NCBI GenBank assembly: GCA_003509785.1
Contig: DOMY01000211.1
Span: forward strand, 7,246 to 17,259
Direction of reading: 5' to 3'
Length of the DNA: 10,014 bases
Source: Gemmobacter sp.
GTDB lineage: Bacteria; Pseudomonadota; Alphaproteobacteria; Rhodobacterales; Rhodobacteraceae
Part shown: piece by piece, positions 1-6,654 of the stretch
Numbering within the stretch: the first letter of the stretch is position 1
How the letters are laid out: each line of letters opens with the position of its first letter
Translations under genes and position numbers: made by a program
Notes under the pieces: generated by a model
Database searches by the model: none
What the model was told of the DNA's origin: nothing
The model's input: the letters and a program-made list of their open reading frames with translations, nothing else

Positions 1-937
1 GGTCTTCCAGCGGCGTGCCGCTGATCGGCACGAAGGGCACGACGAAGGGATAAACCCCCATGGCCACCAGCTTTTCCGACATCGACAGGATCGCCTCGGC
101 GCTGTCGCCCAGACCGGCCAGAATATAGGTGGAGACCTGACCACGGCCGAAGACCTTTACCGCAGCCTCGAACCCGCTGAGGTATTTGGAGATCGGAACC
201 GAGGCCTTGCCGGGCATGATGCGGGCGCGGACATCGGGCGTGACCGCCTCGAGGTGCATCCCGAGGGCATCGACACCGGCATCGGCCATGCGCTGGTACC
301 AGATGTCATCCTCGGGCGGTTCGCATTGCGCCTGTATCGGCAGCGCCACGGCGGCCTTGATCGCCCGGGCGCTGTCTGCCAGCACCTGCGCCCCCCGATC
401 CGCCCCCTTGGGCGTGCCCGTGGTCAGCACCATATGCCGCACGCCATCCAGTTCGACCGCCGCCCTGGCCACTTCGGCCAGCTGGGCGGGCGTCTTGTGG
501 GCGATGGTGCGCCCTGCCGCCAGACTTTGGCCGATGGCGCAGAACTGGCAGGTTTTCTTGCGGCTTTCATAGCGGATGCAGGTTTGCAGCACCGTCGTGG
601 CCAGAACATCGCGGGCATGAAGGACGGCGATCTTGGAATAGGGGATGCCATCCGCCGTGGTCAGATCGTAAAAGCGCGGGCGGGCCGGAAAGCTGATGCG
701 GCCCACCTCGGCCCCGTCGCGCAGCACGCGCGCTTCGCCCTTGGTGGCATCAATGACATAGGGGCTTTGAAAGGCGGGGGCGGTATGGACGGGCACCATC
801 ACCGTGTGATCGCCCAATGTCATCGCCTTGTGGTCTGACGGGCCTGCACCGCCCCGGCGGCTTTCGACGCCTGCGCCCGGGTCCATCAACCGCGCGCCCT
901 TGGTCTGCAATTCGTTGATCAGATCGGCCTCACGCAT
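1..937 (-). CDS. nitD: Radical SAM protein, MSMEG_0568 family (Nit1C cluster), partial
   Basis: The minus-strand frame is open from an ATG at 937 to the window edge, giving 312 codons of the N-terminal part with no stop. The reading includes TCIRYES at about 119-125, then KTCQFCAIGQSLAAGRT at about 129-143, LDGVRHMVLTTGTP at about 163-176 and a (beta/alpha)-type run to SGTPLED at the edge. C120, C130 and C133 probably bind the 4Fe-4S cluster, with an unusual C-x9-C-x2-C spacing. The family belongs to the conserved Nit1C nitrilase neighbourhood; its substrate is, to my knowledge, unknown. The ATG lies inside the 3' end of nitC (8-bp overlap, ATGCGTGA), and GAGGAG about 8 bases upstream is a good ribosome binding site, so it is probably translationally coupled to nitC. 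The family call rests on remembered sequence and context. The symbol follows the Pseudomonas Nit1C naming. Confidence 0.9.
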   Translation of the reverse strand, partial: MREADLINELQTKGARLMDPGAGVESRRGGAGPSDHKAMTLGDHTVMVPVHTAPAFQSPYVIDATKGEARVLRDGAEVGRISFPARPRFYDLTTADGIPYSKIAVLHARDVLATTVLQTCIRYESRKKTCQFCAIGQSLAAGRTIAHKTPAQLAEVARAAVELDGVRHMVLTTGTPKGADRGAQVLADSARAIKAAVALPIQAQCEPPEDDIWYQRMADAGVDALGMHLEAVTPDVRARIMPGKASVPISKYLSGFEAAVKVFGRGQVSTYILAGLGDSAEAILSMSEKLVAMGVYPFVVPFVPISGTPLED

Positions 938-1961
938 CGGACGGCTCCTCATGGGGATGGGGTTCGGAGGCCCGGTCGGGCCAGAAAGCGGCATCATGGG
1001 GTCTGGCGTCACGGGGGCTGGCATCGGGGGGGCCGGCATCACAGGGGCTGGCGGGGCGGCGGTCATGCAGCAGGCGCAGCAGTTCGGGGCGGGCATAATG
1101 GCCCACGCTGTCCATCATGCGCTTGCGCTTTGTCACAAGCTTCATGTCCAGATCCGCAATCAGGATGCCTTCGCCCTGAGTCAGCGGTGGCACGGCATGG
1201 CGGCCTTCGGGGGTGATGATGCAGGTCATGCAGCCATCGCGCAGGCCCTTTTGCAGTTTCGGGTCGGGATGGATGCTGGCGATCTGGTCTTCGGTCAGCC
1301 AGCCGGTGGCATTGACGACGAAACAGCCCGCCTCCAGCGCATGATGGCGCATCGTCACCTCGATCTGTTCGCCAAAGATCGGGCCAACCAGGCTGCCGGG
1401 AAAATGGGCGGCGTGGATTTCTTCGTGCTGGGTCATCAGCGCATAGCGGGCCAGCGGATTGTAATGTTCCCAGCAGGCCAGCGCCCCCACCCGGCCCACG
1501 GCGGTTTCCACCACCTTCAGCCCGGCGCCATCGCCCTGCCCCCAGATCATGCGTTCATGATAGGTGGGCGTGATCTTGCGGCGCTTCAGCACCAGACGGC
1601 CATCGGCATCGAAGATCAGCTGGGTGTTATAGAGCGAGCCGTGATCCCGTTCGTTCACGCCCAGAACCACCACGACACCGCGTTTGCGCGCAGCCTCGGC
1701 CACGGCGCGGGTTTCGGGCGAGGGCACCACCACCGCCTCGTCATACAGGCGCAGATGTTCGGCGCCCTGGCTGACCGGCGGCAGGACAAAGCTGAAATAG
1801 GGGTAGTAGGGCACAAAGGTTTCCGGAAAGACGATGAACTCCGCGCCCTTGTCAGCGGCATCGGCAATCGCGTTCAGCACCTTTTCCATGGTGCCTGCAC
1901 GCGAGGTCAGATCAGGCGCAATCTGCACGGCGGCGGCGCGGATAACGGGTTTCGGGGGCAT
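930..1961 (-). CDS. nitC: Nit1-type nitrilase (Nit1C cluster, Sll0784-like)
   Basis: A 343-residue carbon-nitrogen hydrolase that should convert a nitrile to a carboxylic acid and ammonia in the cytoplasm. The catalytic triad is visible: E47 in FPETF, K129 in RRKITPTYHER and C163 in ACWEHYNP; E136 in YHER matches the second conserved glutamate. VQIAPDL near the N-terminus and FPGSLVGP, VNATGWL and RDGCMTCIITPEG further on are typical of the nitrilase branch. The start at 1961 is chosen because homology begins there and AAAGGA lies 6 bases upstream; a longer in-frame extension to 2126 is Pro/Gly-rich and unrelated. Nit1C clusters have been linked to growth on cyanide as nitrogen source in Pseudomonas; the same role here is inference. 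Residues from about 303 form a low-complexity tail of DA-x-P-x pentapeptides not expected in the family. It overlaps nitD by 8 bp. Confidence 0.95.
   Translation of the reverse strand: MPPKPVIRAAAVQIAPDLTSRAGTMEKVLNAIADAADKGAEFIVFPETFVPYYPYFSFVLPPVSQGAEHLRLYDEAVVVPSPETRAVAEAARKRGVVVVLGVNERDHGSLYNTQLIFDADGRLVLKRRKITPTYHERMIWGQGDGAGLKVVETAVGRVGALACWEHYNPLARYALMTQHEEIHAAHFPGSLVGPIFGEQIEVTMRHHALEAGCFVVNATGWLTEDQIASIHPDPKLQKGLRDGCMTCIITPEGRHAVPPLTQGEGILIADLDMKLVTKRKRMMDSVGHYARPELLRLLHDRRPASPCDAGPPDASPRDARPHDAAFWPDRASEPHPHEEPSDA
996..1055. repeat. Four imperfect 15-bp tandem repeats inside the 3' end of nitC
   Basis: Units lie at 996-1010, 1011-1025, 1026-1040 and 1041-1055; on the plus strand they share the pattern (A/G)NGGGG(G/T)C(T/C)GGC(A/G)TC, with the last unit ending differently. 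Because 15 is a multiple of three, on the coding strand they read as PASPC-DAGPP-DASPR-DARPH, and a further degenerate DAAFW follows. The repeat looks like local slippage or duplication that lengthened the C-terminal tail of the nitrilase without a frameshift. Confidence 0.8.
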
Positions 1962-2030
1962 GGCACGTCCTTTGGCAAGGGGTGGCCCGCCGGAGGGGGC
2001 CTTCGGGCAATGGGCTGGGGAGGGGGGGAT

Positions 2031-2050
2031 GGCCCGCCGGAGGGCGGGCC
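2031..2050. repeat. Strong GC hairpin between nitB and nitC, with a duplicated copy of its left half
   Basis: GGCCCGCC (2031-2038), loop GGAG, GGCGGGCC (2043-2050) is a perfect 8-bp stem-loop just after the nitB stop. The 15-mer TGGCCCGCCGGAGGG at 2030-2044 recurs exactly at 1983-1997, closer to the nitC start. There is no T-run on the coding (minus) strand side, so it is more likely an RNA processing or stability element, or partial attenuator, than a full terminator. That role is inferred. Confidence 0.6.
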
Positions 2051-2058
2051 TGCCGGGA

Positions 2059-2541
2059 TCAGACGGTCCAGGTGTCGATGATGACGGCATTGGCCTTCTT
2101 GTGCAGCAGGATGCAGTCCAGCACATCCTGCGGCATGATCGGCGTGATGCCGGGGATCAGCGCAGGCTCGCCCGTGCCGTAAAGCGCCTGCAGCGCGAAG
2201 CGGCAGGCATAGACCTTGCCGCCTTCCGACATGAACCGTTCCAGGTTCTTGTTGAAATTCTGGTGGCCCGGAAAAGCCTCGTCACCGATCTTGGGAAAGC
2301 CGCGCTGCACGCCCAGCAGAACACCGGGACCATAGAGCAGGATCGAGGTTTCATAGCCCTTCTTGGTCAGGCGGATGGCGTTGAGGATGTTCACCAGCCC
2401 GATCGAGCCTTCGAAGGCCATGGTGTGAAAGGTCACCAGCGCCTTTTCGCCCGGATCGGCCTTCACGTCTTCGAACACCTTGCTTTCGTAATCGACGAAG
2501 AAATCGCCGGGCTTGTGGGCTTCCTTGGTCACTGCGGGCAT
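2059..2541 (-). CDS. nitB: MSMEG_0572/Sll0783-family nitrogen-starvation protein
   Basis: A 160-residue soluble protein with no signal peptide or membrane segment. It matches the MSMEG_0572/Sll0783 family that precedes the Nit1 nitrilase: ALVTFHTMAFEGSIGLVNIL at about 34-53, LLYGPGVLLGVQRGFP at about 68-83, GKVYACRFALQALYG at about 108-122 and NAVIIDTWTV at the C-terminus. The strand-helix-strand pattern with a conserved C113 recalls the DsrE-like fold, which is my inference. In Synechocystis, Sll0783 is induced by nitrogen starvation and needed for polyhydroxybutyrate accumulation; its biochemical role is unknown. AGGAGA sits 6-7 bases before the ATG. It is the first gene of the minus-strand operon, 97 bp ahead of nitC, and opposite a divergent MocR-type regulator. 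The symbol follows the Pseudomonas Nit1C naming. Confidence 0.93.
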   Translation of the reverse strand: MPAVTKEAHKPGDFFVDYESKVFEDVKADPGEKALVTFHTMAFEGSIGLVNILNAIRLTKKGYETSILLYGPGVLLGVQRGFPKIGDEAFPGHQNFNKNLERFMSEGGKVYACRFALQALYGTGEPALIPGITPIMPQDVLDCILLHKKANAVIIDTWTV

Positions 2542-2801
2542 CTGTTTCTCCTGTTTGCGATCAGCGCTGTCTCAGGGTGCACCGCAGATTGATTGGATCA
2601 AATTGATAATCAATTATCCATACAATAAAATGGCAATGATACATACGCTGATGAAGGATCAGGCAAAAGAACCAGCGTTCTGGGGGAAATGGAGGCGGAT
2701 TTCGACTTTGGGCACCCGAAAAGCGCAGAATCGCCTTGCCATTTTGCGCTGCGGCGCAGATGCATACAAATGCAGTCAATGCCGCAAAATCGGAGCCTGA
2801 G
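2542..2801. promoter_or_regulatory. Divergent nitB / mocR-type regulator control region
   Basis: This 260-bp region is markedly AT-richer than its flanks. AATTGAT-A-ATCAATT (2601-2615) is a perfect 15-base palindrome, and GATAAT-CA-ATTATC (2605-2618) is a second, overlapping symmetric reading. TGCAT-ACAA-ATGCA (2761-2774) is a smaller palindrome, and TGCGC-TGCG-GCGCA (2745-2758) a third. CATACAA occurs in direct orientation at 2619-2625 and 2763-2769, with a shorter CATAC at 2642-2646. MocR-type regulators such as GabR and PdxR commonly use direct repeats with ATAC-like cores, so these are candidate operators. I could not fix -35/-10 boxes with confidence on either strand. Confidence 0.5.
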
Positions 2802-4175
2802 ATGAAAACCTGGGTGCCAACCTTCGGCACAAGCGGCAAGCCGCGCTATCTGGAAATCGCGGATGCCATCGAACGCGATACCGACAGCGGCCTTCTGTCT
2901 GCGGGGGACCGGCTGCCGCCCCAAAGGCGGCTGGCCGAATTGCTGAGCCTGGATTTCACCACCATCAGCCGCGCCTACACCGAGGCGCAATCGCGCGGGC
3001 TGGTGGAAAGCCATGTGGGCCGGGGCACCTTTGTGCGCGCCCGCACAGGTCAGGACGGCCCCACCGCCGATCCGCGCCGCGCGCGCGAGCAGGATCTGTC
3101 AATGAACCTGCCGCCCGAACCGGATGACCCCGCCCTGCTGGCGGCGATGCGGGCCGGGCTGGAAACCGTGGCCGCCAATCTGGTGCCGCTGCTGCGCTAT
3201 CAATCCACCACCGGGTCCGAGATGGACAGATCGGCGGCGCTGTCCTGGCTTTCGATGCGCGGCATGGTGCCCAATCTGGACCGGATCGCGGTGACACCCG
3301 GGGCCCATGCGACGATGACGGCGGTGCTGAACATTCTGGCCGCCCCCGGCGATACCATCCTGTGCGAGGCGGTCACCTATCCCGGCCTGAGGTCGATCGC
3401 GGCCCGGGCAGGGCTGGTGCTGGTGGGCGTGCCGATGGATGAGGCGGGTATCCTGCCGGAAGCGCTGGCCGCTGCGATCCGCGCCCATGGCCCGAAGGCC
3501 CTGTATCTGAACCCGACGCTGCAGAACCCGACCACGCTGACGATTCCCGCGCCGCGCCGGATGGAGATCGCAGAGATCCTGCTGCGCCACGGGCTGCCGC
3601 TGATCGAAGATGACGCCTATGGCTTTGTACAACCCGGCGCCCCTGCCCCCTTTGCCACGCTGGCCCCCGAGCTGACCTGGCATATCGGCGGTCTGGCAAA
3701 ATGCATCGGGGCCGGGCTGCGCCTTGCCTTCACCATCGCGCCGGACAGCCGGGCCGCCTATCAGCTGGCCCAGACCCTGCGGGTCACCAATGTCATGGCC
3801 TCCACCCTGTCGATGGCGCTGGTGACGCGCTGGATCGAGGATGGCACGGCAGACCGGATCTGCCGCTTCATCCGCGCGGAAAGCGCCGCACGTCAGGCCA
3901 TTGCCGCAGAGGTGCTGCACGGCTTTGCCTTCAAGGCCGACAGCCATGCCTTCAACATCTGGCTGAGCCTGCCCGACGGGGTCAGCCGGGCCGAGCTGAT
4001 GGGCCGGATGAACGGGCTGGGGATCGGCATCATGCCCTCTGATGCCTTTACCGTGCTGGGCCCGCCGGGCGAGCATGTGCGCGTCTGCCTGGGCGGCGCC
4101 ATCAGCCGCGAAGGGCTGCGCGCGGGGCTGTCGTTTCTGGCCAACACCCTGAACGGGGAAATCTGGCTGGGCTGA
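2802..4175 (+). CDS. MocR-type transcriptional regulator (GntR HTH fused to PLP aminotransferase-like domain)
   Basis: A 457-residue protein. Residues about 12-80 form a GntR-type winged helix (RYLEIADAIERD, then GDRLPPQRRLAELL, DFTTISRAY and GRGTFV). A linker to about 105 leads into a fold-type I aminotransferase-like domain. NPTLQNPT (238-245), IEDDAYGF (268-275) and GGLAKCIGAGLRLAF, with K300 as the expected Schiff-base lysine, indicate that PLP binding is retained. MocR regulators sense PLP or PLP adducts of amines and amino acids and act as activators or repressors. The start at 2802 is chosen over upstream ATGs at 2736 and 2760 because GGAG lies 6 bases before it and domain homology begins right after. 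It is divergent from nitB and is the likely regulator of the Nit1C genes, which is inference from position. Confidence 0.93.
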   Translation: MKTWVPTFGTSGKPRYLEIADAIERDTDSGLLSAGDRLPPQRRLAELLSLDFTTISRAYTEAQSRGLVESHVGRGTFVRARTGQDGPTADPRRAREQDLSMNLPPEPDDPALLAAMRAGLETVAANLVPLLRYQSTTGSEMDRSAALSWLSMRGMVPNLDRIAVTPGAHATMTAVLNILAAPGDTILCEAVTYPGLRSIAARAGLVLVGVPMDEAGILPEALAAAIRAHGPKALYLNPTLQNPTTLTIPAPRRMEIAEILLRHGLPLIEDDAYGFVQPGAPAPFATLAPELTWHIGGLAKCIGAGLRLAFTIAPDSRAAYQLAQTLRVTNVMASTLSMALVTRWIEDGTADRICRFIRAESAARQAIAAEVLHGFAFKADSHAFNIWLSLPDGVSRAELMGRMNGLGIGIMPSDAFTVLGPPGEHVRVCLGGAISREGLRAGLSFLANTLNGEIWLG

Positions 4176-4215
4176 TGCAGCGGCCGCGCGGGCGCCCCCC
4201 CCACGCCATTGCCTG

Positions 4216-4230
4216 CCGCGGCCCCCGCGG
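4216..4230. terminator. Possible hairpin downstream of the mocR-type gene
   Basis: CCGCGG-CCC-CCGCGG is a perfect GC stem-loop 40 bp after the regulator's stop, in the 170-bp space between two convergent reading frames. No T-tract follows, so intrinsic termination is uncertain. The same gap also holds a 9-base direct repeat, CGCGGGTCA, at 4328-4336 and 4340-4348; the second copy overlaps the stop of the broken integrase. Confidence 0.3.
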
Positions 4231-4345
4231 GGGTGGGATGCGCGCCGATGGTGCAGGCTGGCCGCGCAGCCGCGCATGGCGACGATGTCGCCCGATCCTG
4301 ACCGCAGTGGCCCCCTTGGCAGGCCTGCGCGGGTCAGAACGCGGG

Positions 4346-5251
4346 TCACCCGTTGCCGGCCTTATGGGCCAGCGCATCGACCCACAGCGCCTTGGCCAGA
4401 TCGATTTCATCCCACCGCGCACCGCGCACTTCTTGTGATCGCGCGGCGGTCAGGGCGGCAAATTCCAGACATCGACTGCCCATCCCGTCGCGCTTGCGCA
4501 ATTCAGAAAACCAAGCTGGCGCGTCTTCCACCCGAAGCGCGGGCTGATTGGCTTTTCTGGCCACCTTGGAGGCTGCGGGCAGCAGTTCCTTCAGGTTTCC
4601 AGCCCAACGCGCAGGATTGTCGCCTGACCGATGCCCCGAAACGGTCGCCCAGCTTAGAACGGCTTCGATCCGGCCACGCAGGCGTGAGGCCGTTTCGGTC
4701 TTCGCTTGCCAAAGGGTGTCGGTTGCACCGGCGGCCACGGGCTGGTTTAGAACCAGAAATACATCCTGCACTGCAATGTCCTGCACCAGCATCTTGCCCA
4801 GATGGGGAATGGCATAGGTCTGCAGAGTATTGCGCCACTGGTCGCGGTGCTTGGCATTCTTGAAACCGTCCAGTTTCGCCGAGAGGTATTCTTCCACAGC
4901 CTTTGCAAAGGTCAGCCCCTGACGCTGGGCAGCAGCAAGCGCCGACCGAACGGCTTTCCGCGCTTCCACCGGATCTACGCCCGAGCGGATCTGATCCTTG
5001 GCCGCTCTTGCCCGCTCGCGCGCCTGTGCGAGAGTGACATCGGGGAAACCGCCAAGCCCGATCTCACGACGCCTGCCGCCTACCGATGTGCGCAAAAGCC
5101 AAGTCCGACCGCCCTTCGGCGTGATCTGCAGCAGCAATCCCGAGACGCCGCCTACAGCGAAAGTGGCATTGCCGACACCGCCTTTGTGCTGCAGCCGCTT
5201 CACTTCCAGATGGCTCAATTCCTTTGCGGTACGCGGCACAATGCCCTCCAT
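4346..5251 (-). pseudogene. P4-type tyrosine integrase, C-terminally truncated
   Basis: 301 codons of a tyrosine recombinase that is normally about 400 residues. Residues about 5-100 are the DUF4102-type arm-binding domain (ELSHLEVKRLQ, FAVGGVSGLLLQI, GLGGFPDVTLAQAR). Residues about 113-225 are the core-binding domain (LTFAKAVEEYL, IPHLGKMLVQDI, RIEAVLSWATVSG, NPARW). The catalytic domain begins at about 255 with LTAARSQEVRGARWDEIDL, containing the first catalytic arginine R271. Similarity stops at W290; the last 11 codons (VDALAHKAGNG) are foreign and end in TGA. The H-x-x-R and tyrosine motifs are missing, so it cannot recombine DNA. Such integrases normally lie beside a tRNA or tmRNA attachment site, but I see none here. 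It points to an old genomic island or prophage insertion downstream of the mocR-type gene. Confidence 0.9.
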
Positions 5252-5893
5252 AATACCCGCCTAAAACTATGCGACGCACCAAGGCCGGTTGCAACGCTAT
5301 GCGAGGTTGATTTCGTGCAATAGTCTGGAAACAATGAGTTTACGAGACAGATCACGGTGCCATGCGTCGGCTCGATGGCGGGCTTCGTCTCCGCCATATT
5401 CACATACAGAATACGTCCTATGGCTCCGATTGGGGCATTTTTCTTTTTGTTTCAAAGGGCGTTGGCAGGGCTATTCACCACTCGGAGACAGGACGCTTGA
5501 CGCAAATTGCGTCCCTGAATGGCCTGCGTCTCTCTTCGATCGCCCCTCAATGGTCACGGGGCGGCCTTCGCATTTCCAATGGGTTGCTGCGTTCATAGGG
5601 CCGTCTCGTTCGCGGCATAATCTGATGGCGGAGACCGGCACGAAAGCGCAGGGCGGTCGGAAGGCCGACTCCTGGCGGCCTATCACGAGGTCAGCACGGC
5701 ACTGAATGCGATCCGCAAGAAAGCGCTGATCACGGATCGCCTTTCAGGCTGGCCGCCGCATCGTGGTGTTCGAGGGGCTGAGCCCAGATCCGCGCGATCT
5801 CGCAGATGCGGGCAGGCCGCTGACGGGTCCGATGGCCGATCTCACCGCAACCGGCTGAACCTGCGGTCGGGGCCGACAGGCCGGGCCGGGGAC
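5252..5893. other. Non-coding or scrambled island debris
   Basis: No convincing gene is visible. Several open frames cross the stretch, but their translations are basic and low in family-like patterns. Notable structures are a perfect palindrome GACGCAA-A-TTGCGTC (5499-5513), a T-rich patch at about 5440-5456, and an 11-base inverted pair, GTCTCCGCCAT at 5387-5397 and ATGGCGGAGAC at 5625-5635. A plus frame open from 5621 runs without stop into the integrase fragment at 5894 and contains the protein-like run LLAAYHEVSTALNAIRKKAL at 5669-5728, which I do not recognise. No tRNA or other RNA gene could be identified. Confidence 0.5.
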
Positions 5894-6085
5894 ATGAACA
5901 AGAGACCGGATGGCGCAATCACCCTCATCCCCGCGGCGCGCATGAAGATGGAGCGGGAACATCGCGTCCCCTTGAGGGGAATGCGTTTCATGGAAAACCT
6001 CTGGAGACGGGCGGAAAGCGCCGGACATGTGCTTCGTGTGGGGGAGAGCCGGATCAGGAAGATGCCGATGTGTGGAGGAATATGA
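5894..6085 (+). pseudogene. Fragment of a tyrosine integrase catalytic domain
   Basis: The translated core IPAARMKMEREHRVPL (codons 5927-5974) matches the conserved segment that follows the first catalytic arginine in P4-type integrases (typically W-T-I-P-A-x-R-M-K-x-x-R-E-H-R-V-P-L). The next residues (RGMRFMENLWRRAESAG) fit loosely and then similarity fades. No H-x-x-R or active-site tyrosine appears in any plus frame before 6200. The segment is on the strand opposite the truncated integrase at 4346-5251 and begins almost exactly where that gene breaks off. The outer limits given are those of the reading frame from its first ATG; the homologous part is about 5918-6025. Confidence 0.75.
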
Positions 6086-6230
6086 GGGGCTGCGCGGCGA
6101 TCGAACGCATGGGGGATGCACGGTCGCGCAGGGCAGCTGCCTGCGTCGGCCTCACAGCCTGACCCTGGCTAGGCCGACCTTCTGCCGCACCTGGAACAAT
6201 CATGATCTCTGCCTCACTGTTCGTCACTCC

Positions 6231-6243
6231 ATGTTTCGAACAT
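6231..6243. promoter_or_regulatory. Palindrome upstream of the XRE-family gene (candidate operator)
   Basis: ATGTT-TCG-AACAT is a 13-base symmetric site 88 bases before the chosen XRE start. A related TGTT...AACA palindrome follows the gene at 6710-6725. TATATT at 6261-6266 could serve as a -10 box, with no strong -35. Autoregulation by the encoded XRE protein is inference. Confidence 0.35.
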
Positions 6244-6318
6244 CAAGAACAAATCGAGCGTATATTTGACTACATATCGTTCATGGCGTGGCGCGGCGTG
6301 CCGGAACAAAACGTTCTA

Positions 6319-6654
6319 ATGGATGTGTTTGCGACAAAACTGCGGGAACGGGCGGCACAGCTCGGGATCTCCAACGCCGAAGTGGCCCGCCGCGCAGGCC
6401 TGAGCGAGCGGCGCTATGGCCATTACGTCAGCGGTGTCCGCGAACCCGATCTGCGCACCCTGCTCACCATCGCCACGACACTCGGCACCACGCCTGACGT
6501 GCTGCTGGGGGTGGTGGATGCCAAGCCATCATCCCAGCGGCAGGATCTGCAGGACAGGATCCTGTCAGCCCTCGCCGCGCTGTCCGAGGATGACCTGCAG
6601 ACACTGGCCATCCAGATCGAAGCCCTGGCCGCCGCACGGGCACAGCCAACGTGA
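6319..6654 (+). CDS. Small XRE-family helix-turn-helix regulator
   Basis: A 111-residue protein from ATG 6319. Residues about 4-60 form a Cro/CI-type HTH: FATKLRERAAQLG (helix 1), NAEVARRAGLSERRYGHYVSG (the turn and recognition helices) and REPDLRTLLTIATTLGTTPDVLLG. The rest, about 65-111, is a short helical region (LQDRILSALAALSEDDLQTLAIQIEAL) that probably supports dimerisation. The frame is open further upstream, with ATGs at 6202 and 6283, but the HTH consensus begins only a few residues after 6319. No strong Shine-Dalgarno precedes any of these, so the true start is uncertain. It sits in the integrase-bearing debris and is the only intact gene there, so it is probably a phage- or island-derived repressor. 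Its targets are unknown. Confidence 0.8.
   Translation: MDVFATKLRERAAQLGISNAEVARRAGLSERRYGHYVSGVREPDLRTLLTIATTLGTTPDVLLGVVDAKPSSQRQDLQDRILSALAALSEDDLQTLAIQIEALAAARAQPT

Noticed and set aside
828..2081. Long plus-strand open frame opposite the nitrilase
   Set aside because: It is the antisense shadow of nitC in GC-rich DNA; the minus frame has the catalytic triad and a good ribosome binding site.
3099..4349. 416-codon minus-strand open frame opposite the mocR-type gene
   Set aside because: Its composition is Gln/Arg/Gly/His-rich with no domain pattern; the plus strand encodes a complete recognisable regulator.
5252..5450. tRNA or tmRNA 3' end next to the integrase as an attachment site
   Set aside because: No T-arm, acceptor stem or CCA-like end could be found on either strand.
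5387..5635. 11-base inverted repeat GTCTCCGCCAT / ATGGCGGAGAC as a possible invertible switch
   Set aside because: The arms are short and GC-rich, no intact recombinase remains, and nothing resembling a promoter or gene start lies between them.
5289..5705. 138-codon plus-strand open frame in the island debris
   Set aside because: Translation shows no family-like pattern, it overlaps other equally open frames, and no clear ribosome binding site precedes it.
6238..6254. GAAC-N5-GAAC upstream of the XRE gene as a possible alphaproteobacterial SOS box
   Set aside because: The known LexA site in this class needs a 7-base spacing (GTTC-N7-GTTC or its complement); here it is 5.
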